Origin: Dehalococcoidia bacterium
Lineage (GTDB): Bacteria > Chloroflexota > Dehalococcoidia > E44-bin15
Direction: 5' to 3'
Length of the DNA stretch: 42,129 bases
Assembly: GCA_030610655.1 (NCBI GenBank)
Contig: JAUWRG010000007.1
Span: forward strand, 1 to 42,129
A program made the position numbers and the translations under genes. The notes under the pieces were generated by a model. The model worked only from the letters and a program-made list of their open reading frames with translations, was not told where the DNA came from and did no database searches. Shown piece by piece: positions 1 to 9,482 of the stretch (positions within the stretch are counted from its first letter, which is position 1; the number at the start of each line of letters is the position of its first letter).

Positions 1-469
1 ATGGGCAACAAGATAAATCGTGGTTATATAAAATTCATGGTAGGATTCGACCCGATTTTGCGATTCGTAACAGCCTTGCATCTTTCCCTGGTAACCCCTG
101 AGGAAATGTGCCGCATCAAAGTGTTCCCGAACCGATACCTCGAACATCAAAAGCCCCGCAAAGAAAACTGCCTACATCTCTTAGTGGCCTTGTTATTCTA
201 ATCCCTCGACCTCCATTCAGCTATATTTCGGGAAGCCGACCTTTGGTCTTCCCTCCGATTTTTCAAGTATCTGACCGAACCCTATGGACGATTGTGCAAC
301 TAGGTAACAAAACAAGCAATTGTGCAGGCTTTTCAGATCGTCTAGCGTTCCGGGGCTTTGCGAAGTGTCCCAAAGGGTATTTGGGTGAGCGCACCGAACC
401 GCAAACACGCTGTTGACCGATGCGGCAGCATTAGCTTGGTCTATTATTATGACTGTACAACCACTGACC

Positions 470-1012
470 TTAAGCATGCGATGTCGAACTTTGCTTCTTG
501 TTTATCTCCTCTTTTAATAATCTGCTGGTAACAAATTGTGCTTTGCCTTTACTAGCAGATAAAATCTGGTTGCCAAATTCTTTGACTATTGACGGGAAGA
601 CCTTGTTTATGTCATCCTCCAGCGGCAAAATTCTGCGAGTACTGAACCTGCCGAGGCGAACAGCACCCGATTTGATATTCTTGCTTGAGGCTATGAACCA
701 ATCAGATAATAGACTAACCTTTAAAATTGCATAACCAGTTACTCCTCCATGTAGTAGCTCGCATTGTTTCAAACCACTAACATCTTTTCCCCCTATGATG
801 ACTTCGTCTTGGTCAGTTGTTTTAACCTCGAGCCAATATTTCAAATCATTCTTCACTGCCTCTATATCCACGTCTTGGACACTGCGTTCCTTTACTTCAA
901 AGCACAGTCGACAAAACGCGATGGCAAGAAGCTTTTGTGCAACTTTGCCAAATTCACCGGGGCCATGCTTGTCCCTTATTTGTCTCAGAGTTTCAAAAAC
1001 GATCGGTTCCAT
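470..1012 (-). CDS. Putative PD-(D/E)XK-fold nuclease / restriction endonuclease-like protein, 180 aa
   Basis: ORF with ...VQDVDIEAVKNDLKYWLEVKTT..., compatible with the D...ExK core; 9 bp downstream of the ATPase gene on the same strand. Confidence 0.55.
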   Translation of the reverse strand: MEPIVFETLRQIRDKHGPGEFGKVAQKLLAIAFCRLCFEVKERSVQDVDIEAVKNDLKYWLEVKTTDQDEVIIGGKDVSGLKQCELLHGGVTGYAILKVSLLSDWFIASSKNIKSGAVRLGRFSTRRILPLEDDINKVFPSIVKEFGNQILSASKGKAQFVTSRLLKEEINKKQSSTSHA

Positions 1013-1021
1013 GCCCTACTA

Positions 1022-3169
1022 CTAAATCTCCTTGGGTTGAGCACCCCTATCATTAGACCGTAGATCAAACCGATAGCACTTCTTTTTCCTAACTACATTT
1101 GTTAGAATCAAATGACTAAAGTCGGCTTCGGAAGTCGAAATCAAAATTTGTTTATCATCGGGTATAGAGTTCAAGATGCCAACCAGATTTTCCTTATGCA
1201 AACTATCTAGGCTTTGTGAAGGATCGTCCAAAATAATGAACCCAAGGTTATGCGATAAATCTTGTGCTACCCCCAGACCAAGAAAAATACTTAATCCGGC
1301 ACAATTCAAATCACCTTGGTTAAAAATCGACAGAGCTGGAATTTTTTCACTGCCTTTGACTGCAAAAATCTCAAAGTTATCGGGGTCAATTTCTAGTTCC
1401 GAAAAATCAGCCCGGTTTGCCAAGTTCTTAAATATACTAGCAATACTATCTTTTGCAGCTTCTAATTTTGCCTCAGCGCTTGTCTGAAGGACGTTCTCTA
1501 TAGCTTGACCGATTAACTCAACGCCTTCAGCAAACTTCTCAAGCTTGAATTTGTAATTTTCCACCTCTTCATATTCATCTGTTTCTTTTATCTTCACTAA
1601 ATTGTAGCTCTCGGCTTCTAAGGTCAACACCCTTAATATCTGCTCCAACTTAGAAATATCATCTTCAATAGCATTCAGCGTCTGATTGCTTTCTTTTACT
1701 ACACTTTCGAGTTTTTTAAGTTCCTCTTGGATATTTTCGAGTTCCTTTCTCACAACAACAATAGGATCCTCTGTCTCTTTTATTTCATATCCAAGTGCGG
1801 TCTCTGTATCTGATTTGTGTTTTATAAGCAGTTCAGTTTTACTGTTTATCTTTTTGTCCAAACCGTTTAGGCTTTCTATTAAATCTTCCAAACGCTTAAT
1901 TTCTAGCCCATATTTCTCGATCTCTTCCCTAATTGGGGCTAAATCGTCATCCAAATTTGCCCTCAATTCTTTTAGATGTGTCTGTAAGTGCATTATATCA
2001 TCAATAGGTTTATCGCAGACGGGACAAGGCTGCTTTTTGGTGGGAGGTTTGAGAGCCTCGAAGTATTTGATAGCCTCTTCAATCGTGCCGGCTCGCTTAT
2101 CGATCTCATTCCGCCTGTCTTTTGCGTCATCAAGTTTAGGATTCAATTCATTTGATATTCGGAGGCGCATTTTCTCCTGATCGCCGTCGGTTTCGTGGAT
2201 ATGCTTTCTCTCTCCATTAAGCTCCTGAAGTCCACCTAATAGATCTTTATAGGTTTGTTGTGCCTTTTGCAATTGACTCTGTTTTTCAAGCAACTCCTTT
2301 TGCCGTTGTAGGTCGGGCTGTTCATCACGAAGCCTTCTAAGCGATTGCTTAGCTGAATCGGCAAAGTTTTGTTGCTCATCTAATGTGCGCGCCAAAGGTA
2401 GATCCGGCATAGTTAGGCCAGTCTGATTCGCAAAGTTAACAAGCGCAGTTTTTACCGTCTCACACTTCTGACCGGCACCAGTTTCTGAGAAGTCACTAGA
2501 TGTAAGACCTTTCAGGATTCCTGTCTCTTTCTCTCTTTGAATATCAGTCTGTTTGCTTGTTATAACAGCGTTTAGTTTGGTTTCGATTAGTCCAAATCTA
2601 TAATCGACATCCTTCAGAGTCTCAGAAATCTTTGCCGATTTTATCCCCTCAATGATATTCCGCAATTCTGATAGTCCCAATAGTCGATCGAGTGAATCCC
2701 GTCGGCTCTTTGGTTCCTCAGTGAGAAACGCTCTTATGATTTCTTGGTGTAGGTGGACTGAACTGAAATAGTCCTCGGGTTGAATTCCGAGCATCGCTCG
2801 CAATTTCTTTTCATCTGTGTCCTGAATCCTATTCAGCTCAAAATAGAAATCTGAACCGCTCCTCCTTTTCTTATCTGAACGAACAATCTTAAGAATGTCT
2901 TGTTCCTTCTGTAAAACCATTTCGACCCGAGCTTCATCTGCGTTGGTATTCCGAATCTTCCAACCTCTACGCTCATCAATCCCAATGGCTTTCTTCGCAA
3001 TCTCGTCGCCAAAGAGCCCCCACTCTATGGCAACTAATGCACTGCTTTTTCCTGAACTCTGGGGACCATCAAAAAGGATAAGAGGTTCCGAAGTCGAGAA
3101 AGTTTTTTCTTCAATAAAACCTCTAAACCCTTTAATAGTTATTTCTTTTAGTATCCAACGGTCTCCCAT
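1022..3169 (-). CDS. Rad50/SMC-like ATPase with zinc-hook motif, 715 aa
   Basis: N-terminal Walker A-like FDGPQSSGKSSALVAIEWGLFG, long coiled-coil region with CPVC hook (KQPCPVCDKPIDD), C-terminal Walker B LGFIILDDPSQSLD. Confidence 0.85.
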   Translation of the reverse strand: MGDRWILKEITIKGFRGFIEEKTFSTSEPLILFDGPQSSGKSSALVAIEWGLFGDEIAKKAIGIDERRGWKIRNTNADEARVEMVLQKEQDILKIVRSDKKRRSGSDFYFELNRIQDTDEKKLRAMLGIQPEDYFSSVHLHQEIIRAFLTEEPKSRRDSLDRLLGLSELRNIIEGIKSAKISETLKDVDYRFGLIETKLNAVITSKQTDIQREKETGILKGLTSSDFSETGAGQKCETVKTALVNFANQTGLTMPDLPLARTLDEQQNFADSAKQSLRRLRDEQPDLQRQKELLEKQSQLQKAQQTYKDLLGGLQELNGERKHIHETDGDQEKMRLRISNELNPKLDDAKDRRNEIDKRAGTIEEAIKYFEALKPPTKKQPCPVCDKPIDDIMHLQTHLKELRANLDDDLAPIREEIEKYGLEIKRLEDLIESLNGLDKKINSKTELLIKHKSDTETALGYEIKETEDPIVVVRKELENIQEELKKLESVVKESNQTLNAIEDDISKLEQILRVLTLEAESYNLVKIKETDEYEEVENYKFKLEKFAEGVELIGQAIENVLQTSAEAKLEAAKDSIASIFKNLANRADFSELEIDPDNFEIFAVKGSEKIPALSIFNQGDLNCAGLSIFLGLGVAQDLSHNLGFIILDDPSQSLDSLHKENLVGILNSIPDDKQILISTSEADFSHLILTNVVRKKKCYRFDLRSNDRGAQPKEI

Positions 3170-3184
3170 TATGTATCTCCTATG

Positions 3185-3400
3185 CTACAAGCCCATTTTC
3201 TTTAAGAGCTTGGTATGCGCATCATCAAACTTATCCTTTATAGGGTTAAGCTTTCCTTGCAGGAAGTCAGATACAGCTTGCTTAGTCCCCTCATCATATG
3301 CCGCAAAAATTGCGTCGCAGATACTGAGTAGACGGTTTTGCTCGTCTACTCCTGTAATGTTCTTTTCTAACTCCCCTATGATTTGTTCCCTATCAGTCAT
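3185..3400 (-). CDS. Small hypothetical protein (71 aa) co-oriented upstream of the Rad50-like gene
   Basis: ORF 15 bp upstream of the ATPase gene, same strand; acidic, helical-looking composition. Confidence 0.5.
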   Translation of the reverse strand: MTDREQIIGELEKNITGVDEQNRLLSICDAIFAAYDEGTKQAVSDFLQGKLNPIKDKFDDAHTKLLKKMGL

Positions 3401-3663
3401 GAAATAAGCTCCCCTTTAATGCGTAATGGTTATATGATACCGTCGTTTCGCGAACTCCTATCGTCTTCCTCTCATCTACATAAAATGAAATAGGAAACAC
3501 GACCCGCCTCCCCTACTACTTTACGGATAGATAGTCCTTTAACATCATTCTTGGCTCTCATTCTTTCCACATTTGATTTGAATAATCCCATTTCTGACAA
3601 TTTAGCTCTTCCAACCCGTCGAGTCAAGGCAAGCAGGATAGGAGGATTTTCCCCAGTAAGTAC
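3393..3663 (-). pseudogene. Frameshifted remnant of an upstream gene of the cassette (family unknown)
   Basis: Minus-strand reading VLTGENPPILLALTRRVGRAKLSEMGLFKSNVERMRAKNDVKGLSIRKVVGEAG continues in another frame as RRVVFPISFYVDERKTIGVRETTVSYNHYALKGSLFHD*, whose stop overlaps the start of the 71-aa ORF. Confidence 0.4.
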
Positions 3664-3757
3664 TTAACATTCCGCCCAATTGTTCAGGCTTCTAGTATTA
3701 CACGGCATGGAACCTGACCAGCAGCGCAGGGCATACTATCTGGGCTTGCTAGGAAGC

Positions 3758-4573
3758 TCAAAAAGTAATCCCGCCGTCTTTATGAACAGTAAGTCCACCA
3801 CCATGTTTGAAGCAGCATGAAACTACATTATTCAGAGGGCCAGTAGTCTGCTTGGATGTCAGGTTCACCTGAATAGGCCAAACGAAAACCCCTTCGATTG
3901 TGCAAACTGCAACGGGCCATTCCGAAATGCACCCACGTATTGGTTCCCAGATGAAATACGTACATTTTTGTATTATTCTCTCACGCAACTTGACCTCTGT
4001 GAGGGAGCGAAATCTAAGGTTTAGCCTGATGCCTTTCTTGGGGACTCGGATAAGGAGCACATTCGCACTGGGTGGGCACTCCACGTCCTCCACTTCACCT
4101 AGAAGTACCCAATCATTCGCTTCCATCTTCAAGATAGAGTCGCCATTCGCTGTCCGTAAATTCAGGGAAACAGCCTGTAGTCCAAAGCTGTCATGACTTA
4201 TCCATATGACATCCTTATCAGCAATGCGTAGTATGTGATTAGGGCTTATATAGTAATTGCTGCCCACCTCCAAGAGTATTAGTTGTCGTCGCCAGTTGAA
4301 CTTCGCTGTTAGCTTCGCGTTTCTCAGATATGGATACCTCTTCAGGGCTTTAAGCTGCGGTATTGTGTAAGCACCGGCATCAGCTTCCTTGTGGTGCTGT
4401 AGGCATAACGCTACCATACCCTCTGGCCTATAATGAGGGGAAACCCGCTTCGGAGGATCGAAGTGATGCCAAGTCAGGAAAGGACTCCCGCATACCGGAC
4501 AACCGAAGTTGACCTCCTGCCTAAGGATCTTTCTCACTTCTGCTGGGGGCGTTTGAGGAACCGCTCTATCCAT
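3758..4573 (-). CDS. HNH endonuclease domain protein, 271 aa
   Basis: CPVCGSPFLTWHHFDPPKRVSPHYRPEGMVALCLQHHKEAD, HNH/CxxC pattern near the N-terminus, followed by an uncharacterised C-terminal region. Confidence 0.75.
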   Translation of the reverse strand: MDRAVPQTPPAEVRKILRQEVNFGCPVCGSPFLTWHHFDPPKRVSPHYRPEGMVALCLQHHKEADAGAYTIPQLKALKRYPYLRNAKLTAKFNWRRQLILLEVGSNYYISPNHILRIADKDVIWISHDSFGLQAVSLNLRTANGDSILKMEANDWVLLGEVEDVECPPSANVLLIRVPKKGIRLNLRFRSLTEVKLRERIIQKCTYFIWEPIRGCISEWPVAVCTIEGVFVWPIQVNLTSKQTTGPLNNVVSCCFKHGGGLTVHKDGGITF

Positions 4574-4597
4574 GTCTCTTGTTACTCACTCAGAAGA

Positions 4598-4780
4598 TTA
4601 TGCCTCTTCCCTCCAAACCATGTCCTTCTTATCGTAGCTTTCTAATCTCCCTGTCTTTGGGCACTGGAAACTATTGCCAACCAGAGTGCTCGATTCAAAG
4701 GATTTCTTATCGCTAAACGCTATCGGGGACCGGTGTTCTTCACCACATATCTTACATTTATAGTGGACGGTCATCATCAC
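4598..4780 (-). CDS. Small zinc-ribbon-like protein, 60 aa
   Basis: YKCKICGEEH...FQCPKTG: CxxC and a single further Cys; adjacent and co-oriented with the HNH gene. Confidence 0.4.
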   Translation of the reverse strand: MMMTVHYKCKICGEEHRSPIAFSDKKSFESSTLVGNSFQCPKTGRLESYDKKDMVWREEA

Positions 4781-4930
4781 TACCTCTTGCGGTGTAACGA
4801 TTCGAATTTCTCCCTATGGCTCTCATTCTACGCTGGCGCTTCCTTGATGGCAATAGGGAAAGCAGTGAGGCTACCCAATTGAACGAAACGCTATTTTGTT
4901 AAATCCTCTCCTTTGATACTGGCACAGGCA

Positions 4931-5413
4931 TTATAGCTTGCCCATCTTTTTCACATCCTCTTTACCGGGAACCCTGGCCGCCAGATCACTGATACTCTCA
5001 CCGCTTACTGGATGGACTAGCTGGGGGGCGATCTCAAGGAGGGGGATAAGCACAAATGCACGTTCCTTGATCCGAGGATGTGGGATTGTTAACTCTGTTG
5101 TCTCCACAACCAGGTCGCCATAAAATAGTATGTCAACATCTATTGAGCGAGGGCTGTTAGCGAAGCCGGGCACCCTGCCCAAGGTGGCCTCGATGCCCTT
5201 TATCAATGAAAGCAACTGAAGAGGGCCGAGCTCTGTTTCAGCGCGGCAAACGGCATTGAAAAACATGGGCTGCTCCGCATGTCCCACAGGCTCAGTCTCA
5301 TAAAAGGAAGAGACCTGCTCTATTTGGAGCCGCTCGCCAAGTAGTTGAAGTGCCTTTTTCAGATTTGCCTTACGGTCCCCCAAATTCGAGCCAAGACCAA
5401 GATAGACTTTCAT
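4931..5413 (-). CDS. folK: 2-amino-4-hydroxy-6-hydroxymethyldihydropteridine pyrophosphokinase
   Basis: VYLGLGSNLGDRKANLKKAL... and RSIDVDILFYGD...IPHPRIKERAFVLIPL are HPPK signatures. Confidence 0.96.
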   Translation of the reverse strand: MKVYLGLGSNLGDRKANLKKALQLLGERLQIEQVSSFYETEPVGHAEQPMFFNAVCRAETELGPLQLLSLIKGIEATLGRVPGFANSPRSIDVDILFYGDLVVETTELTIPHPRIKERAFVLIPLLEIAPQLVHPVSGESISDLAARVPGKEDVKKMGKL

Positions 5414-5419
5414 CTAATG

Positions 5420-6259
5420 TTACCTTCTTCGGACGATGGCATCAGTCATTTTTGAGACGCGCACCATCTGGAGCACATCGTGCACCCGCACTATATCAGC
5501 GCCATTGGCAATGCCAACAGCGATAGTGGCTGCCGTCCCCTCCAAACGCTGGTCGGCAGGCAGGTCTAAGACGAGCCCAATCACAGATTTACGCGATGTG
5601 CCCAACAGGATTGGCCTACCCAGCACCTTGAGCTCACCCAACCGTCGAATAAGCTCCAGATTTCCCTCCATGGTTTTGCCAAAGCCGATGCCCGGGTCAA
5701 TGATAATGTTCCCCCAAGCGACCCCAGCGTCAAGCGCCAGATTAATGCCCTTCCTCAAAGAAGCAATGACCTCGGGGACGATCTCCTCATAGGTGATTTC
5801 CCGTTGATTTGATGCAATTACCAATGGCACCCCCCACTCAGCGGCCACCTCGGCAAGTTTGGGATCGCGCCTTAGACCCCAGACATCGTTGACCATCACC
5901 GCCCCTGCCTCAAGGGCACACCTTGCCACCTCAGGCCTGTAGGTGTCGATGCTTATCGGCACAGTTGCCTCTTTCGCTAGCTTGTCGATCAGCGGTATTA
6001 CTCTTTTTAGTTCCTCATCAGCCGAGGTGGGGGTTGACTCAGGACGGGTGGACTCGCCGCCCACATCGATGATATCGGCTCCCTCTTCAATGAAGCGCCT
6101 CGCCTGAGCCAGAGCAGCCTCGATATCGTTCCCCAGCCCATCGCCGGAGAAAGAGTCCGGGGTAAGGTTTACCACCCCCATGATGAAGGTGCGCTGTCCC
6201 CACCTGAACTCTTTATCTCCGCACCTTGTAATGCCAAGCTCGCCGTTCATCACCGTCAC
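5420..6259 (-). CDS. folP: Dihydropteroate synthase
   Basis: MGVVNLTPDSFSGDG, DIIDVGGESTRPES, IIIDPGIGFGKTMEGN; adjacent to folK. Confidence 0.96.
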   Translation of the reverse strand: MTVMNGELGITRCGDKEFRWGQRTFIMGVVNLTPDSFSGDGLGNDIEAALAQARRFIEEGADIIDVGGESTRPESTPTSADEELKRVIPLIDKLAKEATVPISIDTYRPEVARCALEAGAVMVNDVWGLRRDPKLAEVAAEWGVPLVIASNQREITYEEIVPEVIASLRKGINLALDAGVAWGNIIIDPGIGFGKTMEGNLELIRRLGELKVLGRPILLGTSRKSVIGLVLDLPADQRLEGTAATIAVGIANGADIVRVHDVLQMVRVSKMTDAIVRRR

Positions 6260-6332
6260 ACTCAGATTCTAGCACAAGCCTGGGCAGTTGAGAATACTTG
6301 ACACAAACTGGCTAAAAAAACATACTAGCTCG

Positions 6333-7232
6333 ATGGAGGGAAAGGTGGAACCACTCAGAACACTATTATCTGTCCCTAGCAATCGACAAAATATGATAGA
6401 AAAGGCAGGCAGTCTGCCCACCGATGTTCTCGTCCTGGACCTGGAAGACTCAGTGCCTGCAGCAGAGAAAGCCAATGCCAGAGCCATGGTAAGAGATGCC
6501 ATCGCCGGCCCATCTCTGAAGGGGCAAATGGTCTTTGTTCGCATTAACTCCATAGGTAGCGGGTTAGCGGAAGAGGATCTGGAGGCGGTGATTACGCCAG
6601 GTATCGATGGTATCAACATTCCCAAGCCCAAGTCAGCGGATGATATAAAGAAAGTTGAGGCGATCGTCGAGCGGTTGGAAAAAGAGAGAGGGATCGAAAA
6701 GGGCCATATTAAGCTCACTCCCTGGGTGGAGACCGCAAAGGGACTCATTAATGCCTTCGAGATCGCAAGCGCCTCGCCCAGGATTGTGGGCATCATCTTC
6801 GGCGCTGAGGATTTCACTCTGGACACAGGCATGCAGCGCACCGAAGGGGAAGATGAGCTTCTTTATCCCAGGACTATGGTGGTCGTCGCTGCCAAGGCTG
6901 CCGACGTAATAGCAATAGACACCCCCTATAACAATTTTAGAGATGATGAAGGGTTGATTAAGGAGGCAACGCTAGCACGAAGGCTTGGCTTTGAAGTCAA
7001 ATACATAATTCACCCCAGCCAAATAGAGCCGGTAAACCAGGCTTTCCGCCCCACATTTGAGGAGGTGGAACAGGCCAGGAGAATTGTGGAAGCATTTGAG
7101 GCGGCCGAGGCCCAGAGCTTCGCCTCCACCTCCGTTGATGGCAGGATGATCGATATCCCCCAAGCAAACAGGGCGCGAAAGCTGCTCATGGTGGCGGATT
7201 CCATTGAACGCAGAGAAAGAACCACGAGATAA
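6333..7232 (+). CDS. HpcH/HpaI aldolase / CitE-like CoA lyase family protein
   Basis: RTLLSVPSNRQNMIEKAGSLPTDVLVLDLEDSVPAAEKANAR..., GIIFGAEDFTLDTG, IHPSQIEPVNQAF; start chosen at the internal Met (MEGKVEPL); ORF track start is 6288. Confidence 0.85.
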   Translation: MEGKVEPLRTLLSVPSNRQNMIEKAGSLPTDVLVLDLEDSVPAAEKANARAMVRDAIAGPSLKGQMVFVRINSIGSGLAEEDLEAVITPGIDGINIPKPKSADDIKKVEAIVERLEKERGIEKGHIKLTPWVETAKGLINAFEIASASPRIVGIIFGAEDFTLDTGMQRTEGEDELLYPRTMVVVAAKAADVIAIDTPYNNFRDDEGLIKEATLARRLGFEVKYIIHPSQIEPVNQAFRPTFEEVEQARRIVEAFEAAEAQSFASTSVDGRMIDIPQANRARKLLMVADSIERRERTTR

Positions 7233-7275
7233 TACTGCTGATCTGGGCCAACTGGATAAGGATGTTCAAAGATTG

Positions 7276-7354
7276 GTAGGGTGGGTGGAGCGAAGCGAAA
7301 CCCACCATAAATGAAGGCGGTGGGTTTGCCCCTTTACGGTAGAACCCACCCTAC
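7276..7354. repeat. Small MITE-like palindromic element with 11-bp terminal inverted repeats
   Basis: GTAGGGTGGGT (7276-7286) and ACCCACCCTAC (7344-7354), with internal GTGGGT...ACCCAC complementarity. Confidence 0.75.
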
Positions 7355-7387
7355 AATAACTTATCCCGAACGAAGTTGCCCGTTCCG

Positions 7388-7415
7388 GTAGGGGCGTTCA
7401 ATTGAATGCCCTTAC
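7388..7415. repeat. 28-bp near-perfect palindrome
   Basis: GTAGGGGCGTTCAA|TTGAATGCCCTTAC, 12 of 14 positions self-complementary. Confidence 0.6.
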
Positions 7416-7599
7416 TATTTCATAGGTTTCAGGGAAAGTCCAAAAGGGACACCTCTAGCGGGGGCCTGAGGGTGCCCACCAGGAATACACCTCGCAACGG
7501 GTGGGCAAACATGGGATTGCACCGCATAATCTCGGTTGCGTTTTGAGGGTCAGCATAATAAAATAGGCGTGATACAGTGTACAAAACATGGAGGGATAA

Positions 7600-9150
7600 A
7601 TGGCAATTGAACACAAAATAGAGAATCTGGCCCAACTCAGAACGCAGTCAAAACTAGGCGGAGGCCAGAAGCGGATCGAGGCTCAACATGAGAAGGGAAA
7701 GCTTACCGCCAGGGAGCGCATCGCTCTTTTCCTTGATGAGGGGAGCTTTATGGAGCTCGACGCCTTTGTTACTCATCGTGCTACAGAGTTCGGCCTTGCC
7801 GATAAGAAATTCCTGGGTGACGCTATAGTTACCGGATATGGCAAGGTAAATGGGAGGCTCGTTTACCTCTTCGCTCAAGATTTCACCGTTTTTGGAGGAT
7901 CGCTGTCGAAAGTGGTGGCAGAGAAGATATGTAAGGTCATGGATCTGGCAGCCAAGAACGGGGCCCCTTTTATCGGACTGTTAGATTCCGGTGGAGCAAG
8001 AATCCAGGAGGGAGACGACAGCCTCGCAGGATATGGGGACATATTCTACCGTAATACCATATATTCTGGAGTGATCCCACAGATCTCGGTGGTCATGGGA
8101 CCTGCCGCTGGGGGGGCGGTATATTCACCAGCGATCACCGATTTCATCTTTATGGTGGAAGGAACAGGGCAGATGTATATCACCGGTCCTGATGTGATCA
8201 AAGCGACCACTGGCGAAGAGGTAACCCACGAAGACCTCGGAGGGGCGATGGTTCATGCCGAAACAAGCGGTAATTGCCACTTCGTCGCTGAGAATGATGA
8301 GGAATGCCTGAAGATGGTGCGCCAGCTTCTCAGCTACATTCCTCAGAGCAACAGGGAAACGACCCCCTTGGTACAACCAACAGATGACCCCAATAGAATG
8401 GATGAGGAACTCCTCCATATTATTCCAGATGATCCTACTAAACCCTACGATATGAAGGACATCATCCGGAGAGTGATAGACAATGGTGAATTTATGGAGG
8501 TTCATGAGAACTATGCCCCCAACATTATCACCGGCTTTGGCAGACTCAATGGTCAATCGGTGGGCATCATTGCCCAGCAGCCCTCGATGGCAGCAGGGTG
8601 TCTCGATATCGATGCCTCAGATAAAGCCGCCAGGTTTGTGCGTTTCCTAGATTGCTTCAATATCCCCATAATTACCTTCGTCGATGTCCCTGGATACATG
8701 CCCGGTGTTGAACAGGAATATGGGGGCATCATCAGGCATGGAGCGAAGGTGATCTTTGCCTACGCCGAGGCTACCGCTCCCAAAATTACCACCATTACCC
8801 GCAAAGCCTATGGCGGTGCTTATGTAGCGATGAGCAGCAAGCACCTCGGGACCGACATAAACTATGCCTGGCCCACAGCAGAGATTGCAGTGATGGGGCC
8901 AGACGGTGCGGTGAACATCATCTACAGAGATGCTATCAAAAATTCAGAGAACCCTGAGGAAACTCGCAAGAAACTCGTTGCCGAATACAAAGAGAAGTTC
9001 GCCAATCCCTATGTAGCCGCAGGCAAGGGATACATCGATGATGTCATCGACCCCAGGGAGACACGTCCCATGCTGATAAATGCCTTGGAAATGCTCCAAA
9101 ACAAGCAGGACTCACTCCCTCCCAAGAAGCATTCGAACATCCCTCTCTAG
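7600..9150 (+). CDS. Acyl-CoA carboxylase / methylmalonyl-CoA carboxyltransferase, carboxyltransferase subunit (PccB/MmdA family), 516 aa
   Basis: [99 protein letters not shown]. Confidence 0.93.
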   Translation: MAIEHKIENLAQLRTQSKLGGGQKRIEAQHEKGKLTARERIALFLDEGSFMELDAFVTHRATEFGLADKKFLGDAIVTGYGKVNGRLVYLFAQDFTVFGGSLSKVVAEKICKVMDLAAKNGAPFIGLLDSGGARIQEGDDSLAGYGDIFYRNTIYSGVIPQISVVMGPAAGGAVYSPAITDFIFMVEGTGQMYITGPDVIKATTGEEVTHEDLGGAMVHAETSGNCHFVAENDEECLKMVRQLLSYIPQSNRETTPLVQPTDDPNRMDEELLHIIPDDPTKPYDMKDIIRRVIDNGEFMEVHENYAPNIITGFGRLNGQSVGIIAQQPSMAAGCLDIDASDKAARFVRFLDCFNIPIITFVDVPGYMPGVEQEYGGIIRHGAKVIFAYAEATAPKITTITRKAYGGAYVAMSSKHLGTDINYAWPTAEIAVMGPDGAVNIIYRDAIKNSENPEETRKKLVAEYKEKFANPYVAAGKGYIDDVIDPRETRPMLINALEMLQNKQDSLPPKKHSNIPL

Positions 9151-9480
9151 AGGGCAATGAGCTAGCATTCGGTCTCGGCTCACGCAGGGAGCACACCGCT
9201 GTCGTCATCAAGATGGCCACGGGCAGCGTTGTCATAGCGAAATCAGCAGCGCACATCTTCTTTAGAAACGCCACCAACGTAGGGCTGCTTGTTCTCATCT
9301 ATGACGGCGATAAGATATACAATTGAGATGAGCTTGAATTCGACCTAGAGTGCAGGACGATCAGGGACCTTACCAATGGAGCCAAGCTTTCCCTGAGCAA
9401 GCTGCCCGATACAATGCTGATATTTATTGACAAGGGTAGTCTTATTTTGTATACTAGAAAGTACGGAGGCAGCGATTTCT
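9145..9480 (+). pseudogene. Remnant of LeuD-like 3-isopropylmalate dehydratase / aconitase small subunit
   Basis: Single frame FGLGSRREHTAVVIKMATGSVVIAKSAAHIFFRNATNVGLLVL...IYN*DELEFDLECRTIRDLTNGAKLSLSKLPDTMLIFIDKGSLILYTRKYGG: LeuD motifs, 5' truncated, one in-frame TGA. Confidence 0.75.
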
Positions 9481-9482
9481 AA

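Noticed and set aside
1-416. Short ORFs at the left edge (66 aa, 102 aa)
   Set aside because: No recognisable domain; overlapping frames on both strands look non-coding or too degraded to assign.
1686-2180. 164-aa plus-strand ORF inside the Rad50-like gene
   Set aside because: Ser/Phe/Leu-rich translation typical of the antisense of a Lys/Glu-rich coiled coil.
6269-6841. 190-aa minus-strand ORF opposite the CitE-like gene
   Set aside because: Antisense shadow ORF of a well-supported coding sequence; Ser-rich composition without recognisable motif.
9304-9309. In-frame TGA in the leuD-like remnant as possible selenocysteine
   Set aside because: The sequence is 5'-truncated and followed by a frameshifted dehydrogenase remnant, so simple decay is more likely; no SECIS-like structure was identified by eye.
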